Shown: positions 1-12,088 of the stretch, in pieces
Numbering within the stretch: the first letter of the stretch is position 1
Layout of the letters: every line of letters starts with the position of its first letter
Assembly: GCA_019671005.1 (NCBI GenBank)
Contig: CM033745.1
Coordinates: 38,423,834-38,487,833 of the forward strand
Length of the DNA: 64,000 nt
Direction of reading: 5' to 3'
Origin: Hibiscus mutabilis
Lineage: Eukaryota; Streptophyta; Magnoliopsida; Malvales; Malvaceae
Notes under the pieces: model-generated
Seen by the model: only the letters and a program-made list of their open reading frames with translations
Database searches by the model: none
What the model was told of the DNA's origin: nothing
Position numbers and translations under genes: made by a program

Positions 1-666
1 CGCCAGAAATGTTTCTTATACCTCAAGCAAGGGGGCCGACCTATTGAACAGTATGTAAGCAACTTCTGCAAGTATTGCAAATATGGGTCAAAATATATCA
101 AAATCGAGGCCGACAAATGCTGAATGTTCATTGACGGGTTAAATGATGAATTAAGCCCTACATTCACTGCTATCGGTATTACCAACTTCCAAAACGTGGT
201 AAACTGAGCCATTGCTATAGAGGCGAAGATGAAGGCCTCAGAGAAGCGTAAGAGTGGAAACTCATGGAAAGATAAACGATCCAAAAATGATGACAAACCA
301 CACTGGCAGCCAAAGAAAGCTAAGCATTCTAAAGATCACTTTTCAAATTATACTCATGTCCAGAAGAGCAATTATCTACCGAAACCTCAATCGGTAATCA
401 AATCCTCAGCTCCGATGATCTCAGTTGATAGTATAGGGAATTCTGGTAAAGTTGTTCAGTATTCTACCTGCAAGTTCTGTGAGAAGCACCACACCAGGCA
501 ATGCAGAACTCAACAAAACTTGTGCTTCTTATGTGGAGCCTCAGATCACTATATCCAGGATTTTCCCCAGAATACCAATAAGATTCCAAGTCTAACTCCT
601 CGTAATGCAAGCTCGACTCTCTCCAATCGAAACAAGGGTCATAAACAAGCCCAGACTGGTAATTAA
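1..666 (+). pseudogene. gag: A gag, C-terminal part with zinc knuckles
   Basis: Frame 1 reads through the end of a retrotransposon gag domain (KYCKYGSKYIK, then GLNDELSP) into a basic linker and two CCHC zinc knuckles. Such knuckles bind the element's RNA during particle assembly. The first knuckle is intact (CKFCEKHHTRQC, about 472-507). The second (CFLCGASDHYIQDF, about 526-567) has Phe in place of its last Cys. In-frame stops lie at 121 (tga), 205 (tga) and 664 (taa), each explained by a single base change, so this is a pseudogene. The upstream half is outside the window. Confidence 0.88.
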
Positions 667-1160
667 GGGAGAGGTAGAGGGAACCATTCGAATGCTACAA
701 CTCACCACGAATCTCGAGCCCCTGCTCGTATGTACCACATTCGTGGTAAAGATGATGAAGAAGCTCCCGATGTTATTACAGGTAGCATTGAGTTAAATTC
801 TAGTCTTGCATATGCTTTAATTGATTCAGGGTCTACCCATTTATTTGTTTGTTCTGCCTTGATCAGCAAGTTAAAATTGAAACCCAAAATTATTGAATCT
901 AATCTTGTAGCTTGGAATCCATTAGGGGAAAACACCCATTAACTTGCGCCACAAGCAAGCTTCCTTGACCATTCAAAACATACCTTTTCCTATTGATCTT
1001 TATGTTTTACCATATTATGAATTTGAATTTGATATTGATATTGGGGTTAGATTGGTTAAGTAAACACGAGGCCTGGGTAGATTGCCAAAATCAGAGATTG
1101 TATCTCCGGGGTTTATGGAAAGAATCCATTCTCTTAATAGACAAGAAACCAACCTCAATC
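667..1160 (+). pseudogene. A aspartic protease and linker
   Basis: Frame 1 continues after the gag stop into a retropepsin-type protease. The catalytic motif LIDSGSTH is intact at about 819-840. A stop at 940 and a frameshift around 945-995 move the reading to frame 3, where the typical LDWLSKHEAWVDC segment (about 1040-1085) and the GLWKESILL linker to RT follow. In an active element this protease cleaves the polyprotein. Length and order fit the family; the frameshift rules out function. Confidence 0.85.
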
Positions 1161-2100
1161 TTTGCTAATATGATCATTCATGATGAAATTGAATTCGGCT
1201 TACCTAGTATGCCAATTGTGTCTGAATTCACTGATGTTTTTCCCAAGGAACTCTCTGGTGTCCCTCCGACCAGAGAAGTAGAGTTCGGGATTGAATTTCA
1301 ACTCGGAACAACTCTGGTGTCCATCACACCTTATCGAATGGTACCTGTTGAGTTGAAAGAATTAAAGAAGCGACTTCAGGAGTTGCAAGATAAAGGCTTC
1401 ATACGGCCTAGCTCATCTCCTTGGGGTGCTCCAGTCTTGTTCGTGAAGAAGAAAGACAGGACTATGAGACTCTGTATTTATTACAAACAATTGAACAAGT
1501 TTACGATCAAGAATCGGTATCCTCTTCCTAGAATATAAGATCTCTTCGATCAACTCAATGACGCTTCGGTATTCTTAAAGATCGATATTTGATCGGGATA
1601 CTATCAAATGAGGGTAAAAGAAGAATATGTGCCCAAGGAAGCCTTTCGTACTCGATATGGCCACTATGAATTTCTCGTAATGCCATTCGGGTTAATGAAT
1701 GCTCTGGCTGCATTCATGAACACTCTGAACATCTCAGAATTGTATTGCAAACTTTTTAGGAATGTCAATTGTTCGAAAAGTTCTCTAAGTGTGAATTTTG
1801 GCTATCGAAAGTCTCGTTCCTTGGCCATGTCATCTCGGTAGAAGTGATTAAAGTAGACCTGAAGAAAATTCAATCCATCCTGGATTGGAGACCTCTGAGG
1901 AATGTTAGTGAAATCAGAAGCTTTCTCGATTTAACCGAGTATTATCAGTGATTTGTCAAAGGCTTTTCCTCCATTGCCGCAAGTTTGACAAAGTTAACCC
2001 GAAAGGATATACCTTTTGTTTGGTCGGAAAGCCAACAATGAAGCTTCGATCAACTTAAACAAGCCCAAACTCATGCACCGGTTCTTATCCAACCAGAATC
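1161..2100 (+). pseudogene. A reverse transcriptase, catalytic motif deleted
   Basis: Fingers and palm N-half are clear in frame 3: PYRM, DKGFIRPSSSPWGAPVLFVKKKD, then KEAFRTRYGHYEFLVMPFGL. In-frame stops lie at 1536 and at about 1588. At about 1718 the reading jumps from AAFM directly to EHSEHLRIVLQ in frame 2. About 30 residues that E and H keep, including the FIDD polymerase site, are missing. The junction shows short overlap (gaa) typical of microhomology deletion. The thumb continues in frame 2 (KCEFWLSKVSFLGHVIS) with stops at 1757 and 1949. It cannot be a working polymerase. Confidence 0.88.
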
Positions 2101-2813
2101 GGGTAAAGAATTCACTGTCTATAGTGATGCATCTTATTTAGGACTCGGTTGTGTCCTAATGCAAGATGGAAAGGTGGTAGCTTATGCTTCAAGGCAACTA
2201 AAACCACACAAGTCAAACTATCCAACACATGATCTAGAATTGGCAGCTATTGTGTTTGCTCTCAAAATTTGGAGACATTACTTGTACGGGGAGAAATGTA
2301 ACCTGTTCACAGACCACAAGAGTCTCAAATATCTCCTGACTCAGAAAGATTTGAATCTGAGACAAAGAGAGATGGCTTGAATTGCTTAAAGACTACGATT
2401 TGGTTATCGACTACCATCCGGGGAAAGCAAACGTGGTTGCTAATGCCCTTAGTCGCAAACCATACTCGGGTAAACTTCTAAATCTAAAATGTAGTATATT
2501 TCAGTTAAATTCAAACTTACTTGAATCACAAGTAACTATTCGAACACTTACTTGTTTTGCAAGTAACCACTCGAAATTTTCCTTAATGATCCTATGTATT
2601 CTTGTACCTACTCCGGCTATCAATGCTTATCTCCGTTTATCCAAAGGATGGAAATTCTTGTCTGAACTTCAAGTTCAATCTAGCTTAATCTCGAGAATTA
2701 AAGAACTCCAACAAACTGATTCAGATCTACAAAAGATCATATCCAAGTTAGACCCTGAGTCTAATCCTGACTTATCCCTTAAAGTCAAGTGGACTCCTCT
2801 ATTTCAAGGATAG
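2101..2813 (+). pseudogene. A RNase H and connection to integrase
   Basis: Frame 2 encodes the RNase H fold used to remove the RNA strand during cDNA synthesis: YSDASYLGLGCVLMQ (catalytic Asp near 2125), THDLELAAIVFALK (Glu) and FTDHKSLKYLL (Asp). A +1 shift at about 2375 moves to frame 3 for the tail (LLKDYDLVIDYHPGKANVVA, then ALSRKP). The spacer runs to 2813, where another shift enters integrase. The catalytic residues of this piece survive; the reading frame does not. Confidence 0.87.
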
Positions 2814-3873
2814 AGTGTGTGTTCCTAACAATGAGGAACTAAAACAAGAAATGCTACAAAAAGCTCACCAAAGCTCATTCTCGATTCACCTAGATCTGTC
2901 AAGATGTACAAGGATCTAAAACCACTATACTGGTGGCCGGGTATGAATTAGCTATCACAGACTTCGCATCGAAGTGCCTGACTTGCCAAAGAGTTAAAGC
3001 TAAACATCGAGTCTCTACTAGATTACTTAATCCAATTGAATTCCCTTAGCGGAAATGGGATCGGATTACAATGGATTTTGTTACTGGTCTTCCTTCAACA
3101 CCAAGAAAGAACGATGTTGTATGGGTGATTGCAGATAGATTCACAAAGTCTACTCATTTCATCCCTGTTCGAATGAACATGAGCTTGGAAACTTAGCCGA
3201 GCTATACATCTGTGAAGTGATTCGATTACACAGTATACCTACAGCAATAATCTTTGATTGTGATCCCAGATTTGCTTCTCGATTTTGGAAGTCTCTACAG
3301 AAAGCTCTTGGAACCAAAGTAAATCTAAGTATAGCTTTCCATCCTCAGTCTGATGGACAATCTGAAAGGGTTATTCAAGTACTAGAATACATGCTTCGTG
3401 CTTGTGTTATAGAGTTCGGGAAGAACTGGAAGAAATCTCTACCCCTTGTAGAGTTTGCTTACAACAATAGCTATCAAACATCTATTCAGATGGCACCATT
3501 CAAAGCTCTATGCGGGAGGAAGTGTAGAACTCCCTTATGGTAGTCTGAATTGGGGGAGAATAAAGTGCTAGGGCCTCAATTGCTTCGGGAAACCAAAAAA
3601 CAAGTGAAGATCATCCATGATCCATTGAAGGCAGCTTTTGATAGACAGAAAGCATATGCTGACTAGAAAAGAAGAGATATCCAGTATGTTGTTGGAGACA
3701 AAGTCTTCCTAAAGGTCTCACCTTGGAAGAAAGTCCTTCAATTTTGAAGAAAAGGGAAACTCAGTCCCCGATTCATTGGTCCATTCGAAATCACTAAAAG
3801 AATTGGACCGGTAGCCTATCGATTAGCTCTCCCTGAAGAATTCGATAGAATCCATAATGTATTCCACGTATCT
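2814..3873 (+). pseudogene. A integrase
   Basis: The zinc-binding HHCC region is recognisable (VCVPNNEEL about 2818; CLTCQRVKAKHR about 2976-3010) but broken by shifts. The catalytic core has Asp in MDFVTGLP (about 3070), Asp in FDCDPRF (about 3250) and Glu in DGQSERVIQVLE (about 3350-3385), the DDE spacing expected of gypsy integrases. Frame 1 is open from 3217 to 3543, then has stops at 3541, 3664 and 3745. The C-terminal part (KGKLSPRFIGPFEI, RIHNVFHVSMLRRY) is the GPY/F-type module before the chromodomain. Confidence 0.88.
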
Positions 3874-4161
3874 ATGCTCAGAAGATACAGATCAGATCCA
3901 TCCCATATTCTTGAACCGGAAGAAGTTAAATTGAATCCTGACTTGTCCTATGAAGAAGAGCCTGTTCAGATTCTTGATCGGGAAGTAAGAAAGCTTAGGA
4001 ACAAGATTGTTCCGCTTGTCAAAGTTTTTTGGAGAAACCACAAGAGAGAAGAAGCTACTTGGGAAACTGAAGAAATCACGAGAAAGCAATATCCCCATCT
4101 ATTTGATTCAGGTAAATTCGAGGACGAATTTATTTTGGGGGGGAGAATTGTAACACCCTAA
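3874..4161 (+). pseudogene. A chromodomain and polyprotein C-terminus
   Basis: Frame 1 is open for 95 codons: SDPSHILEPEEV linker, then VPLVKVFWRNHKREEATWE (about 4010-4065), the hallmark of the integrase-linked chromodomain that steers chromoviruses to marked chromatin. The end (FDSGKFEDEF) overlaps the purine tract, and the last codons run into the LTR. This C-terminus recurs in elements C, E and H. Confidence 0.88.
4131..4148 (+). promoter_or_regulatory. A polypurine tract
   Basis: The purine-rich run ttttgggggggagaat lies directly before the TGTAACACCC start of the 3' LTR, where plus-strand DNA synthesis is primed in LTR retrotransposons. Confidence 0.8.
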
Positions 4162-7100
4162 ATTCTAGCCTAGAAGTATTGGAACTAAATTGTATAAGTT
4201 GATAGCTTAATTGAATTTAGAATTACGCTAAATTGAATAGTCAAGGGTGTCATTGAAATAATGTATGAATTAAGCGATCAAATTAAAGGGATCAATTTGA
4301 ATTAAAGGAGAAAGATGAGGTTTGCATGATAAACTTCATGATTATCTTATTTTCCCTTGACTAATTACATGATTAGTAACTAATTAAGGGATAGTTTAGT
4401 AACTTCCTAAATCCACTAATGTGGACAACCACAATGTCATCAACTTCTTCATTTCATTTAGCCGAAATTGAGAGAAGATAATTGAGAGAGAAAGCTTGGA
4501 AAATTCAGCCATTGAAGAGGGAATTAAGCTTGCATGTGTAGGAAATTTTCATTGAAATTAAGCTAGAAGCAAAGTAAGCATGATTCTACTTGTGTTTAAT
4601 TGAATAGGCAACTATATTGTTGAATTGGACTGATTTTGATGATTATAGATGGAATTAGACATTGAATATGTTGTTAGATGATTGAATGATTGTAGAATTA
4701 TGAAAATTTGAAGAATGAACATTAGGTACAAGCTGGAAATCATGTGTTTGTGAAGTGTAACAAACCTAGGTTGCTGGAAAATTGAATTGTGTTGTTGAAG
4801 TGAAAATTGAATGATTAGAACTTAAAATTGAGCTATGGAATTAATGAATTGATGATCATCATGAATAGGTAATGTATATAAGATGTTAAACAAATTGAAT
4901 TGATAGCAAACAATGCTGGAAATGTAAGGATAAAAGTATGAACATAGTTATGCAAGCTAGAAACTGTTTTGTGGAATTGAAATTGAGTAAACATGCAAGA
5001 TTAGGCATTGTAATCAACTTACCCTGTTTTTGCAGCCTTGAATAATGAATTAAAATTGACTTAACATGTTTAGGATGTCATATGAAATGAATTATTGGAC
5101 CAATACATTGGTTAAAATGAATTAAAGGCATTAAAATGTGAATAGGTACAATCTGCCCAGAATTGCTATGTTCTGGGCAGTCACTTTGAAAATTCACCAA
5201 AAAATGTGTAGATTGAATTCAGGGCTGAAATTTTAATGACATGATCCTTAGAATGTATATTTTCATTATGTGAAAACAGAACTGAAAACTGGGTCCTATG
5301 CTGGAAACTGTAAATAGGAATTGCTGGACAGTGCAAACTGTCCAGGCAGTGTAAATGCCCTGTCCTTGAACAATAAACTGTATTAATTGGCTAAGAACTA
5401 AACTGCAAGTCTTCATGGTCTTATAGGAAATTTTTTTAGCTTTCCATCAGTGTATAGCAATCGAAATTCCGACGTACGGATTAAAAGATATGGCCATTTA
5501 AAGGGACAATGTGCAAACTGCCACGCAACTGTGTCCTGAGCAGTTTGGGACTGTTTTTACACCTAGATGCAAACTATTTCCAAAACAGTTTTGGCACATT
5601 GTAGTCTGTCCAATTATGCTTTAAAATGAAGTATTAACAATGTGGAGATAAATTGGTAAGAAATGCTTAAAAGGAAGTATAAAAACAGTAGCTAAATGTT
5701 AGGTACATTGTGATAACATTGCTACTATGATTGTATGATATATTGTGCTTTTTTTGATGAAATGTATATATTTTATGCTTGCTAGACCAAGGGCAGCAAA
5801 TTGAGGAAGAAAAAGGAAATCATTCAAGGGCTAAGAACAAGGGGATAGCCATACAAGATAATTGCTAGCTTGCTTGGACTGTATTGTGAGTGTAGTTACC
5901 TCTAGGGTTAGGACTAAGTCCTAACCAATGTATTTGTTACATTCTTGTTATGATAATGAATCTAAGCATGAATTTGACTTAATAATGGAAGGATGAATTA
6001 AAGAAACACTTGAAACATGATCCTAGTCTTATGTACAAGCCTATTCGAATTGTTTAAGCATGATTAGTGATAACTTAGTTGCTTGGATGTGCTATGATAC
6101 AACATGGTTGAATGCCAATGACTTGTTTTAGATATGATGTTATCTCATTTGATGAAATGAATCTTGAAACCACTTGACTTGTGAGCTAAGGCTCAATATC
6201 CTAAGGGCTTAACATTAAATGATCTTGATTGACATGAACATGAACTTGAACTTGATAAATTGAATAAATGGTAATTCGAACAACCTTGGTAGCTAGTTGG
6301 ATTAGGTAGAAAGGCATGCCTTAGAGTCTAGAGCTCATTGTGTACGGGGTGGACTACGGCCCAAGACTAAGACCCCTATTTGGCGACAGACGAAGGGTGT
6401 GTATGTGGTCTTTGGCGACAGTAAGAAGGTTGACCAACACTACGGTGCATATTGTGGCGACAGATGGTTGGAGACTCAATTACCTATACAAACTAAGTAC
6501 CAATGGGGTTGTTTAATGAAATAACAAATGAAATAAGATTCAATTATACATGATACTTGCCTTGTATTGCCATGAAATGTATGTTGCTTGATTCAGAAGC
6601 ATGACTCCTTGGTTTCTTGTTTTGCAAGCATGTTGCTTGATTCATGATTTATGATTTCTTGATGCCTAATCTTTATGGCCAAATGCATGCTATCCTAAAT
6701 AGGATATTCTTGATGATTGAAAGGCTAGATAAGGTCACTCTTGATACTTGAAAGACTAGCTAAGTCTACTCTAATGCTTGGAAGACTTAGCTAGGTTTAC
6801 ACTTGACCTAAAAGACATGAAACATGAAATAACAAAAAGGATAGACTAGTTACTACCTCACTAAGTACATTTTTGTACTTATCACTCTTCTTTCATTCTT
6901 CCCAACCTACAGGTTAAAGGATTCAACATTGCTTGATCTTGAAGCTTGATTCCTTGAGAAAGAAGCATCCTACACAAGCTTTGTTAAAGTATGATTCCAT
7001 ACTTGTTTTGTATTCTCCTAGAATGGTGGCACTAGATGTATCTAATTAGCTTGAACATGCATTTTGAAGGATTGTATATAATGCTTGATAGCCTATTTAT

Positions 7101-8099
7101 GATTTGTATGTAGATTAAGGTTTGTAATGAACTTAATTAAGTTATTATGGTTAAATGTTGCTGCGCATATATTGATGGAATGACTTAATGTTAGTCTAGC
7201 TATCTTGATGACTTTCAAATGCTATGATCTTGTATGTGGTTTGCTTAAATAGAAAGTAGGATGATGAGTCAAGATGCTTACTTGTACCCTAATCGAATGG
7301 CCATATATAGGGTCACTTGAATGTAACAATGCTTGTTGTGTGTGATATGCATGCTTGTAGATGTGATTGCCGATTGTATGGGATTGAATTAAGCATGAAT
7401 GAAACTAGTTACATGCCATGTTGTACATTTAGGTAAATGGTCGAATGGTTAGGATTAGAATGTGGTTTGAATGCAAGCTAGAACATGTGAATTTGAATGA
7501 TCAATCAATTGTGATAGTAATTTAGGTAAGAGATGACACATGTATACATCAATGAACAATGAAATGAAGAAAGCATAAGTAAACCTCAGGATAGTCAAAT
7601 AGGGTAGGATTTCAAAGGTTGAATGTTGATATAAGAACCATGTATGTTGTAACTTGAGGTGTAAACAAGAAAGAAATGAATCTAGGAGCATGGTGTTAAT
7701 AGCCGAATTGTTTAGGTGAAAGAATAACTAGAAATGCTTGCTTGTTATTGCAGTTTGAATACCTTTGAAGATTTGATGCCTAAGTATGAGTTGCTTGCAT
7801 GAAAAGAAATGCATGATTTGGTTGCTTTGGTCTAGTTCAAATGGTATGGATGATTAGGAGTCAAGTATGAGCTTTCTTGTTAGTTAAGAAAACAAGTATG
7901 AATGGTTGTTCTTCTTGGATGTTGAATGTATAATGTAATGCTTGATTAGTGAATCAAGATTTAATGTGTAATGCATGTACTGTTCTTGCCTTGTTTATGT
8001 TCTAGAATAGTTCAAATATCATGCCTTGTATTGTCTTCGCTTGCTTGCTAAGTAATGCTCATGAACCGTGTTACTACTAACCCGGGTAGGGGTGTTACA
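4149..8099 (+). repeat. A 3' LTR (about 3.95 kb)
   Basis: Begins TGTAACACCC and ends GGGTGTTACA. Aligned in reverse it matches the E LTRs at 20585-24178 and 29090-32661 and the J LTR at 63612, though it is about 350 bp longer than those of E. It contains three GGCGACAG copies (about 6392-6465), and at 6311-6365 a block with GGCATGCC, GAGCTC and GGACTACGG that is shared with other LTR families. No protein coding is visible in the whole stretch. Confidence 0.9.
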
Positions 8100-8636
8100 A
8101 TCTGTTTGTGGATGATACGAAGCACTCAAATTGAGCCGTGTACGCAAAGCTCCATGTAAACATTCCCAAAACCTTCATGTAAAACACGAATCTCTATCTA
8201 ACATAGTGAACTTAGGCACCCCGTGCAACCTCACAACCTCTGCGATGTACAACTCTGCTAGCTTATCCAGCGAATATGTGGTATGCACAGCCAAGAAATG
8301 CGTACACTTCGTAAAATGATCCATAATCATCTAAATAGAGTTCTTCTTTGACGGTGTTAAAGGCAAACCCGTCATGAAATCTATCTTGATCCTCTCCCAT
8401 TTCCATTTTGGTATCTTCAAAGGCTGCAACAACCCAGAAGAAAACTGATGTTTAGCCTTCACTCCCTGACAAACCATACACTTACTCACAAAATCAACGA
8501 CATCCCTCTTTAAAACAACCCAATAGTACTCACCCTTCAACCCACGATACATCTTAGTACTACCAGGATGCATAGCAAAAGGACTAATATGCACCTCAGT
8601 CAGAATAGTGTGCCTCAATTCAACATCTTCTGGCTC
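8100..8636 (-). pseudogene. D integrase, N-terminal half
   Basis: Read on the minus strand from 8636, it has the zinc-binding region with HPGSTKMYRGLKGEYYW and CMVCQGVKAKHQF, then IDFMTGLPLTPSKKNS with the first core Asp. A stop occurs at 8331. The remainder reads to SYHPQTD at 8100, where element A interrupts the gene just before the Gly-Gln-Ser-Glu that should follow. The open part (8331-8618) is 95 codons. The C-terminal half is predicted left of the window. Confidence 0.85.
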
Positions 8637-9130
8637 TTAAAACACAATCAGCTTACCCTTCGCAATGTCCGTAACATGCGGTACCAACGAATCATCGAGA
8701 AATTGCTTATTCTTAATCAACTGAGATAAGGAAGGCTTCACTTGCAACTCAGCTACCAACCCGCCATCTTGCGACAAACTCAATCGCACAAACATGGCCC
8801 TTATCACTACAGCCACCTTCCTACTCAAAGCATCGGCCACCACATTAGCCTTACTATGATGATACTCGATCGTCAAATCATAATCTTTAAGCAACTCCAA
8901 CCATCTTCGTTGCCTAAGATTCAACTCCTTTTGTGACATCAAATATTTCAAACTTTTATGATTCATATACACCACACATTTTCGCCATAAAGCTAATGTC
9001 TCCAAATCTTTAGCGGAAACACCACTGCAGCTAACTCAATATCATGCGTAGGATAATTGCACTCGTGCACCTTCAATTATCTAGATGCATAAGCCAAAAC
9101 TCCACCACCTTGCATCAAGACACACCCTAA
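8637..9130 (-). pseudogene. D RNase H and spacer
   Basis: YSDASYMGLGCVLMQ (about 9098-9155) holds the first catalytic Asp. A stop after AYASR (about 9077) and a frameshift near 9005 precede MNHKSLKYLMSQKELNLRQ and YHHSKANVVADALSRK. The Asp of the usual TDHKS is Asn here, so one catalytic residue is lost. The spacer runs to a stop at 8637. Confidence 0.82.
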
Positions 9131-9882
9131 CCCCATATAGGATGCATCACTATAGATCAAGATCACAGCTCGCGTCAAAGCTTCCTTCAACTTCTCAAAA
9201 GCTTGTTTCCTAGCCTCCATCCACTCAAACTTAACATCATTTTTCAACAACTTCGTCAAAGAAGTAGCAACCTTAGAAAAACCATCCACGAAACAACGAT
9301 AATATCTTGCCAAACCCAAGAAACTACGAACCTCCATCACCGACTTAGGTTGCTTCCAATTCACAACCGCCTCAATTTTTTGTGAATCCACACAAATCCC
9401 TTTAGTTGACACCACAAGACCAAGAAACACCACTTCTTTAATCTAAAACTCACACTTGCTAACTTAGCATACAACTGATTATCTAACAAGACTTGCAACA
9501 CAACCCGCAAATGTCTATCATGATGCTCCTCGGTACGTGAATACACAAGGATATCATCAATAAACACAACCAAAAACTGACCCAAAAACACATGGAACAC
9601 TCGATTCATCATATCCATGAAAGCTGCAGGCGCATTTGTCAACCTAAATGGCATCACCAAGAACTCATCATGCTTGTAATGGGTGCGAAAGGCCATCTTC
9701 GACACTTCCTTACTTTTCACCTTCAACTGATAGTATACTGATCTCAAATCAATCTTAGAAAACACTATCGCACCACAGAATTTATCGAATAGGTCATCAA
9801 TTCACGGCAAAGGATACTTATTCTTAATTGTCAACTTATTCAGTTGTCGATAGTTGATACACATTCTCATAGTGCCATCCTT
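9131..9882 (-). pseudogene. D reverse transcriptase, main part
   Basis: Minus-strand reading from 9882 gives QLNKLTIKNKYPLP, FSKIDLRSVYYQLKVK, AFRTHYKHDEFLVMPF and an intact FVVFIDDILVYSR-type polymerase site (about 9545-9585). A frameshift near 9430 moves to the thumb (GLVVSTKGICVDSQKIEAVVN, then MEVRSFLGLARYYRCF). The N-terminal fingers are cut off by the B insertion at 9882/9883 and continue at 40571. Confidence 0.85.
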
Positions 9883-10197
9883 TGTAACCCCCTCGACCTA
9901 GTCCTGTCGCAAGACCAAACCGAACAAGTCATACGGGGAATATTGGTGTAAACTGGGAAGGTTTACCCAATAAAACAACCTTGTATATTTTTTTTTCTTT
10001 TTTATCTTTCCTAGATGCTTAATTATTATCCTACATGTGTATGTTGGAAGCGTGCAAAATTACGACTTGATCGGTGTCGAGTTGACATCCAATCGTTCCG
10101 TTACGAGTTTAGGGACCAATTTGTGAAACCAACATTTTACAGGGACTAATCACCAAATTAAAGTTGCCTATATTTAATTAATAAGGTTTCATGCTCA
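9883..10197 (-). repeat. B 3' LTR, terminal 315 bp
   Basis: Matches in reverse the end of the other B LTR (about 35400-35722): TGTAACCCCCTCGACC start, then TTTAGGGACCAATTTG and CAACATTTTACAGGGACTAAT. It is cut at 10197 by element C, with GCTCA as the flank, and resumes after 17327. Confidence 0.88.
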
Positions 10198-12070
10198 TGT
10201 AACACCCCTTTCCCGGTCTAGTAGAGATCCAGGTCGGATAGTGTTATCGGAAGACTAATCGAAGGTTCAGAAAAGGTTTCAGAGTTCAAAAATCTAATCT
10301 AAGTATCATATTATTCTTAAGACTTATTCACTTGCTGGTTACTAAACTTAATCGGAGTAACATTTTAAACTTTTCTTAACATTAGGGACAAAATTGTAAA
10401 TTTTACAATTTAAAGGTCCTTAGTCGAAATTCAAGATTATCATACTAAAATTAATCTCACTAATTATTAGCCTGTGAAATTTCATCACTAACAGAGGTCA
10501 TTTACCTATCTGACTAGACGATACAATATTTGGTGACCATTTTGTAAATTGTTCAAAACTGTTTTGTTATTCGGATTAACCTATCAGGTGATTTCCAAAC
10601 CTTATTGAATTTTACCAGTACACTTACAAATCATGTTCCTATTGGTACTTCAAATTTTGGGGTGTTCGGAGTCCATTTACAAAGTTTTCACCTTAGGCTC
10701 ATTTTAGCCACTTTTTAATCATTTTAACTTATCCAAATCTAAGAATACAACAAAATCATTTTACCAAGTCATCATATAAATTTAGAAAGGCTTGTACAAA
10801 ACCAGTTGGACCATATGCCACTTCACTAGGAGTTTATAGAAAAAGATAACATACATATATGGCAGTGACGGGACTTGCAACCACAATAACACGATCAAGG
10901 CTCAGAATTGATCAAGGTCCTAAAAATGCATGAGACACACATGTTATGCTTACATAGCCTAGTGAGGTAGTTATAACAACAATGAAATGCATGATAATAA
11001 AATATACAAGTAGTCATATTATACTATGCACAACTCGTAGCCCTTGAGCTGTAGCTCCTGAGATATATCCCTTACACAATCCATCCTTATTTCCCCCACA
11101 TATAAGCAGTAGCCCTGGACCGTAGTCCTCCCTTACTTAACCGAGCTCAATAATCCTATGGCATGCCAATTGTATCCAATGTCCATAATTACACAAATTC
11201 ACATAGTCTATATTTTTTTCCAAGTCATATCATATCAAATAGCAAAATGAGCCTTAGCTCCATATCATGTAACATTTCATATTAATTTCATATATCATAT
11301 ACGTGTAGCATATCATAGTCATATTTGCACATATCAAAGCAATGCAAGGTACTTACCGGATTTGCCAATCGAATTCAACATAGTTGCTCTACGTGAGCCC
11401 TTAAACAAATACAAACATAATCATAAAATAATGCAACGGGGTGGCACCGAGCCTATCCCTTGACACAACTAGACTCACCTCGACAACCTGATGTTTTTAA
11501 GACTTTCAGATAACGGCGCCTCTATTCTTGGCTTTTGGAAGAGATGACGATTGTTCTGTATCAACCCCTTGAGCCAATCAATAGCAGGGACTTGAATTTA
11601 TCGAACCAGAAAACTCGGGCTTACCAACCTTTCTCTGGATCAAATTATTTGTTTCTTCCTTATTTTTGCGCACGCCCTCTCCCCTATTTATAATCAAACG
11701 ACCGGCCTCTTAAATTGCTTCTCCATATTCCACGAATGTGGAAATTTAAGGGCATGGCCCTTTTGCCTTGAGCCACGTGGTGGCCACATCCACCTTGCCT
11801 CCCCCTTTGTGCCGAATCATCCCTTATGTGGGGTAATTCACGGTAATTCCTTCAATTTGAAGGAATTGGCCGTGGGTCCCCCACTCACGCCATATTCTTT
11901 TTTTACTAATAAATATAATAATAATAATAATAATAATAAACTGATACGGTTAGCTCAAATAACCTTTACTGCTTCAAATTAGGGACAAGATCGAGCTAAT
12001 TATTTAACCGATACAAAATATTCGATTACCGGAACTTAACCCTGACTAGACCAATTTTCAGCGTGTGACA
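10198..12070 (-). repeat. C 3' LTR (1.87 kb)
   Basis: Starts TGTAACACCCC and ends GTGTGACA. Compared with its partner at 15552-17327 it lacks about 163 bp, present there as 16144-16306, and has a longer TAA microsatellite (11912-11940). It holds the palindromic block with GGACCGTAGTCC, GAGCTC and GGCATGCC at 11117-11170 that recurs in the A/E, G and H LTRs. Confidence 0.88.
11912..11940. repeat. (TAA)n microsatellite in the C LTR
   Basis: About nine consecutive ATA/TAA triplets. The partner LTR has a shorter tract at 17179-17197, so the repeat has changed length since insertion. Confidence 0.9.
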
Positions 12071-12088
12071 ACTCTCCCCCTTTAGAAA
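12071..12088 (-). promoter_or_regulatory. C polypurine tract
   Basis: On the minus strand a run ending aaagggggagagtt lies directly before the TGTCACAC start of the 3' LTR, the usual plus-strand primer position. Confidence 0.75.

Larger units (their letters stand above)
1..8099 (+). mobile_element. Element A: Tekay-like chromovirus, 5' part outside the window
   Basis: Plus-strand Ty3/gypsy element with gag tail, protease, RT, RNase H, integrase and chromodomain followed by a purine tract and a 3' LTR of about 3.95 kb. Its 5' LTR, primer site and gag start lie left of base 1. It ends with TGTTACA at 8099, and the next bases belong to the integrase of element D, so A was inserted into D. The expected 5-bp target duplication is ATCTG (8100-8104); the partner copy is off the window. 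The LTR is the same family as those of E and J. Stops, frameshifts and an RT deletion make it inactive. Confidence 0.93.

Noticed and set aside
7455..7691. Minus-strand 78-codon ORF in the A LTR and similar small ORFs in other LTRs
   Set aside because: Not conserved between LTR copies of the same family, no motif.
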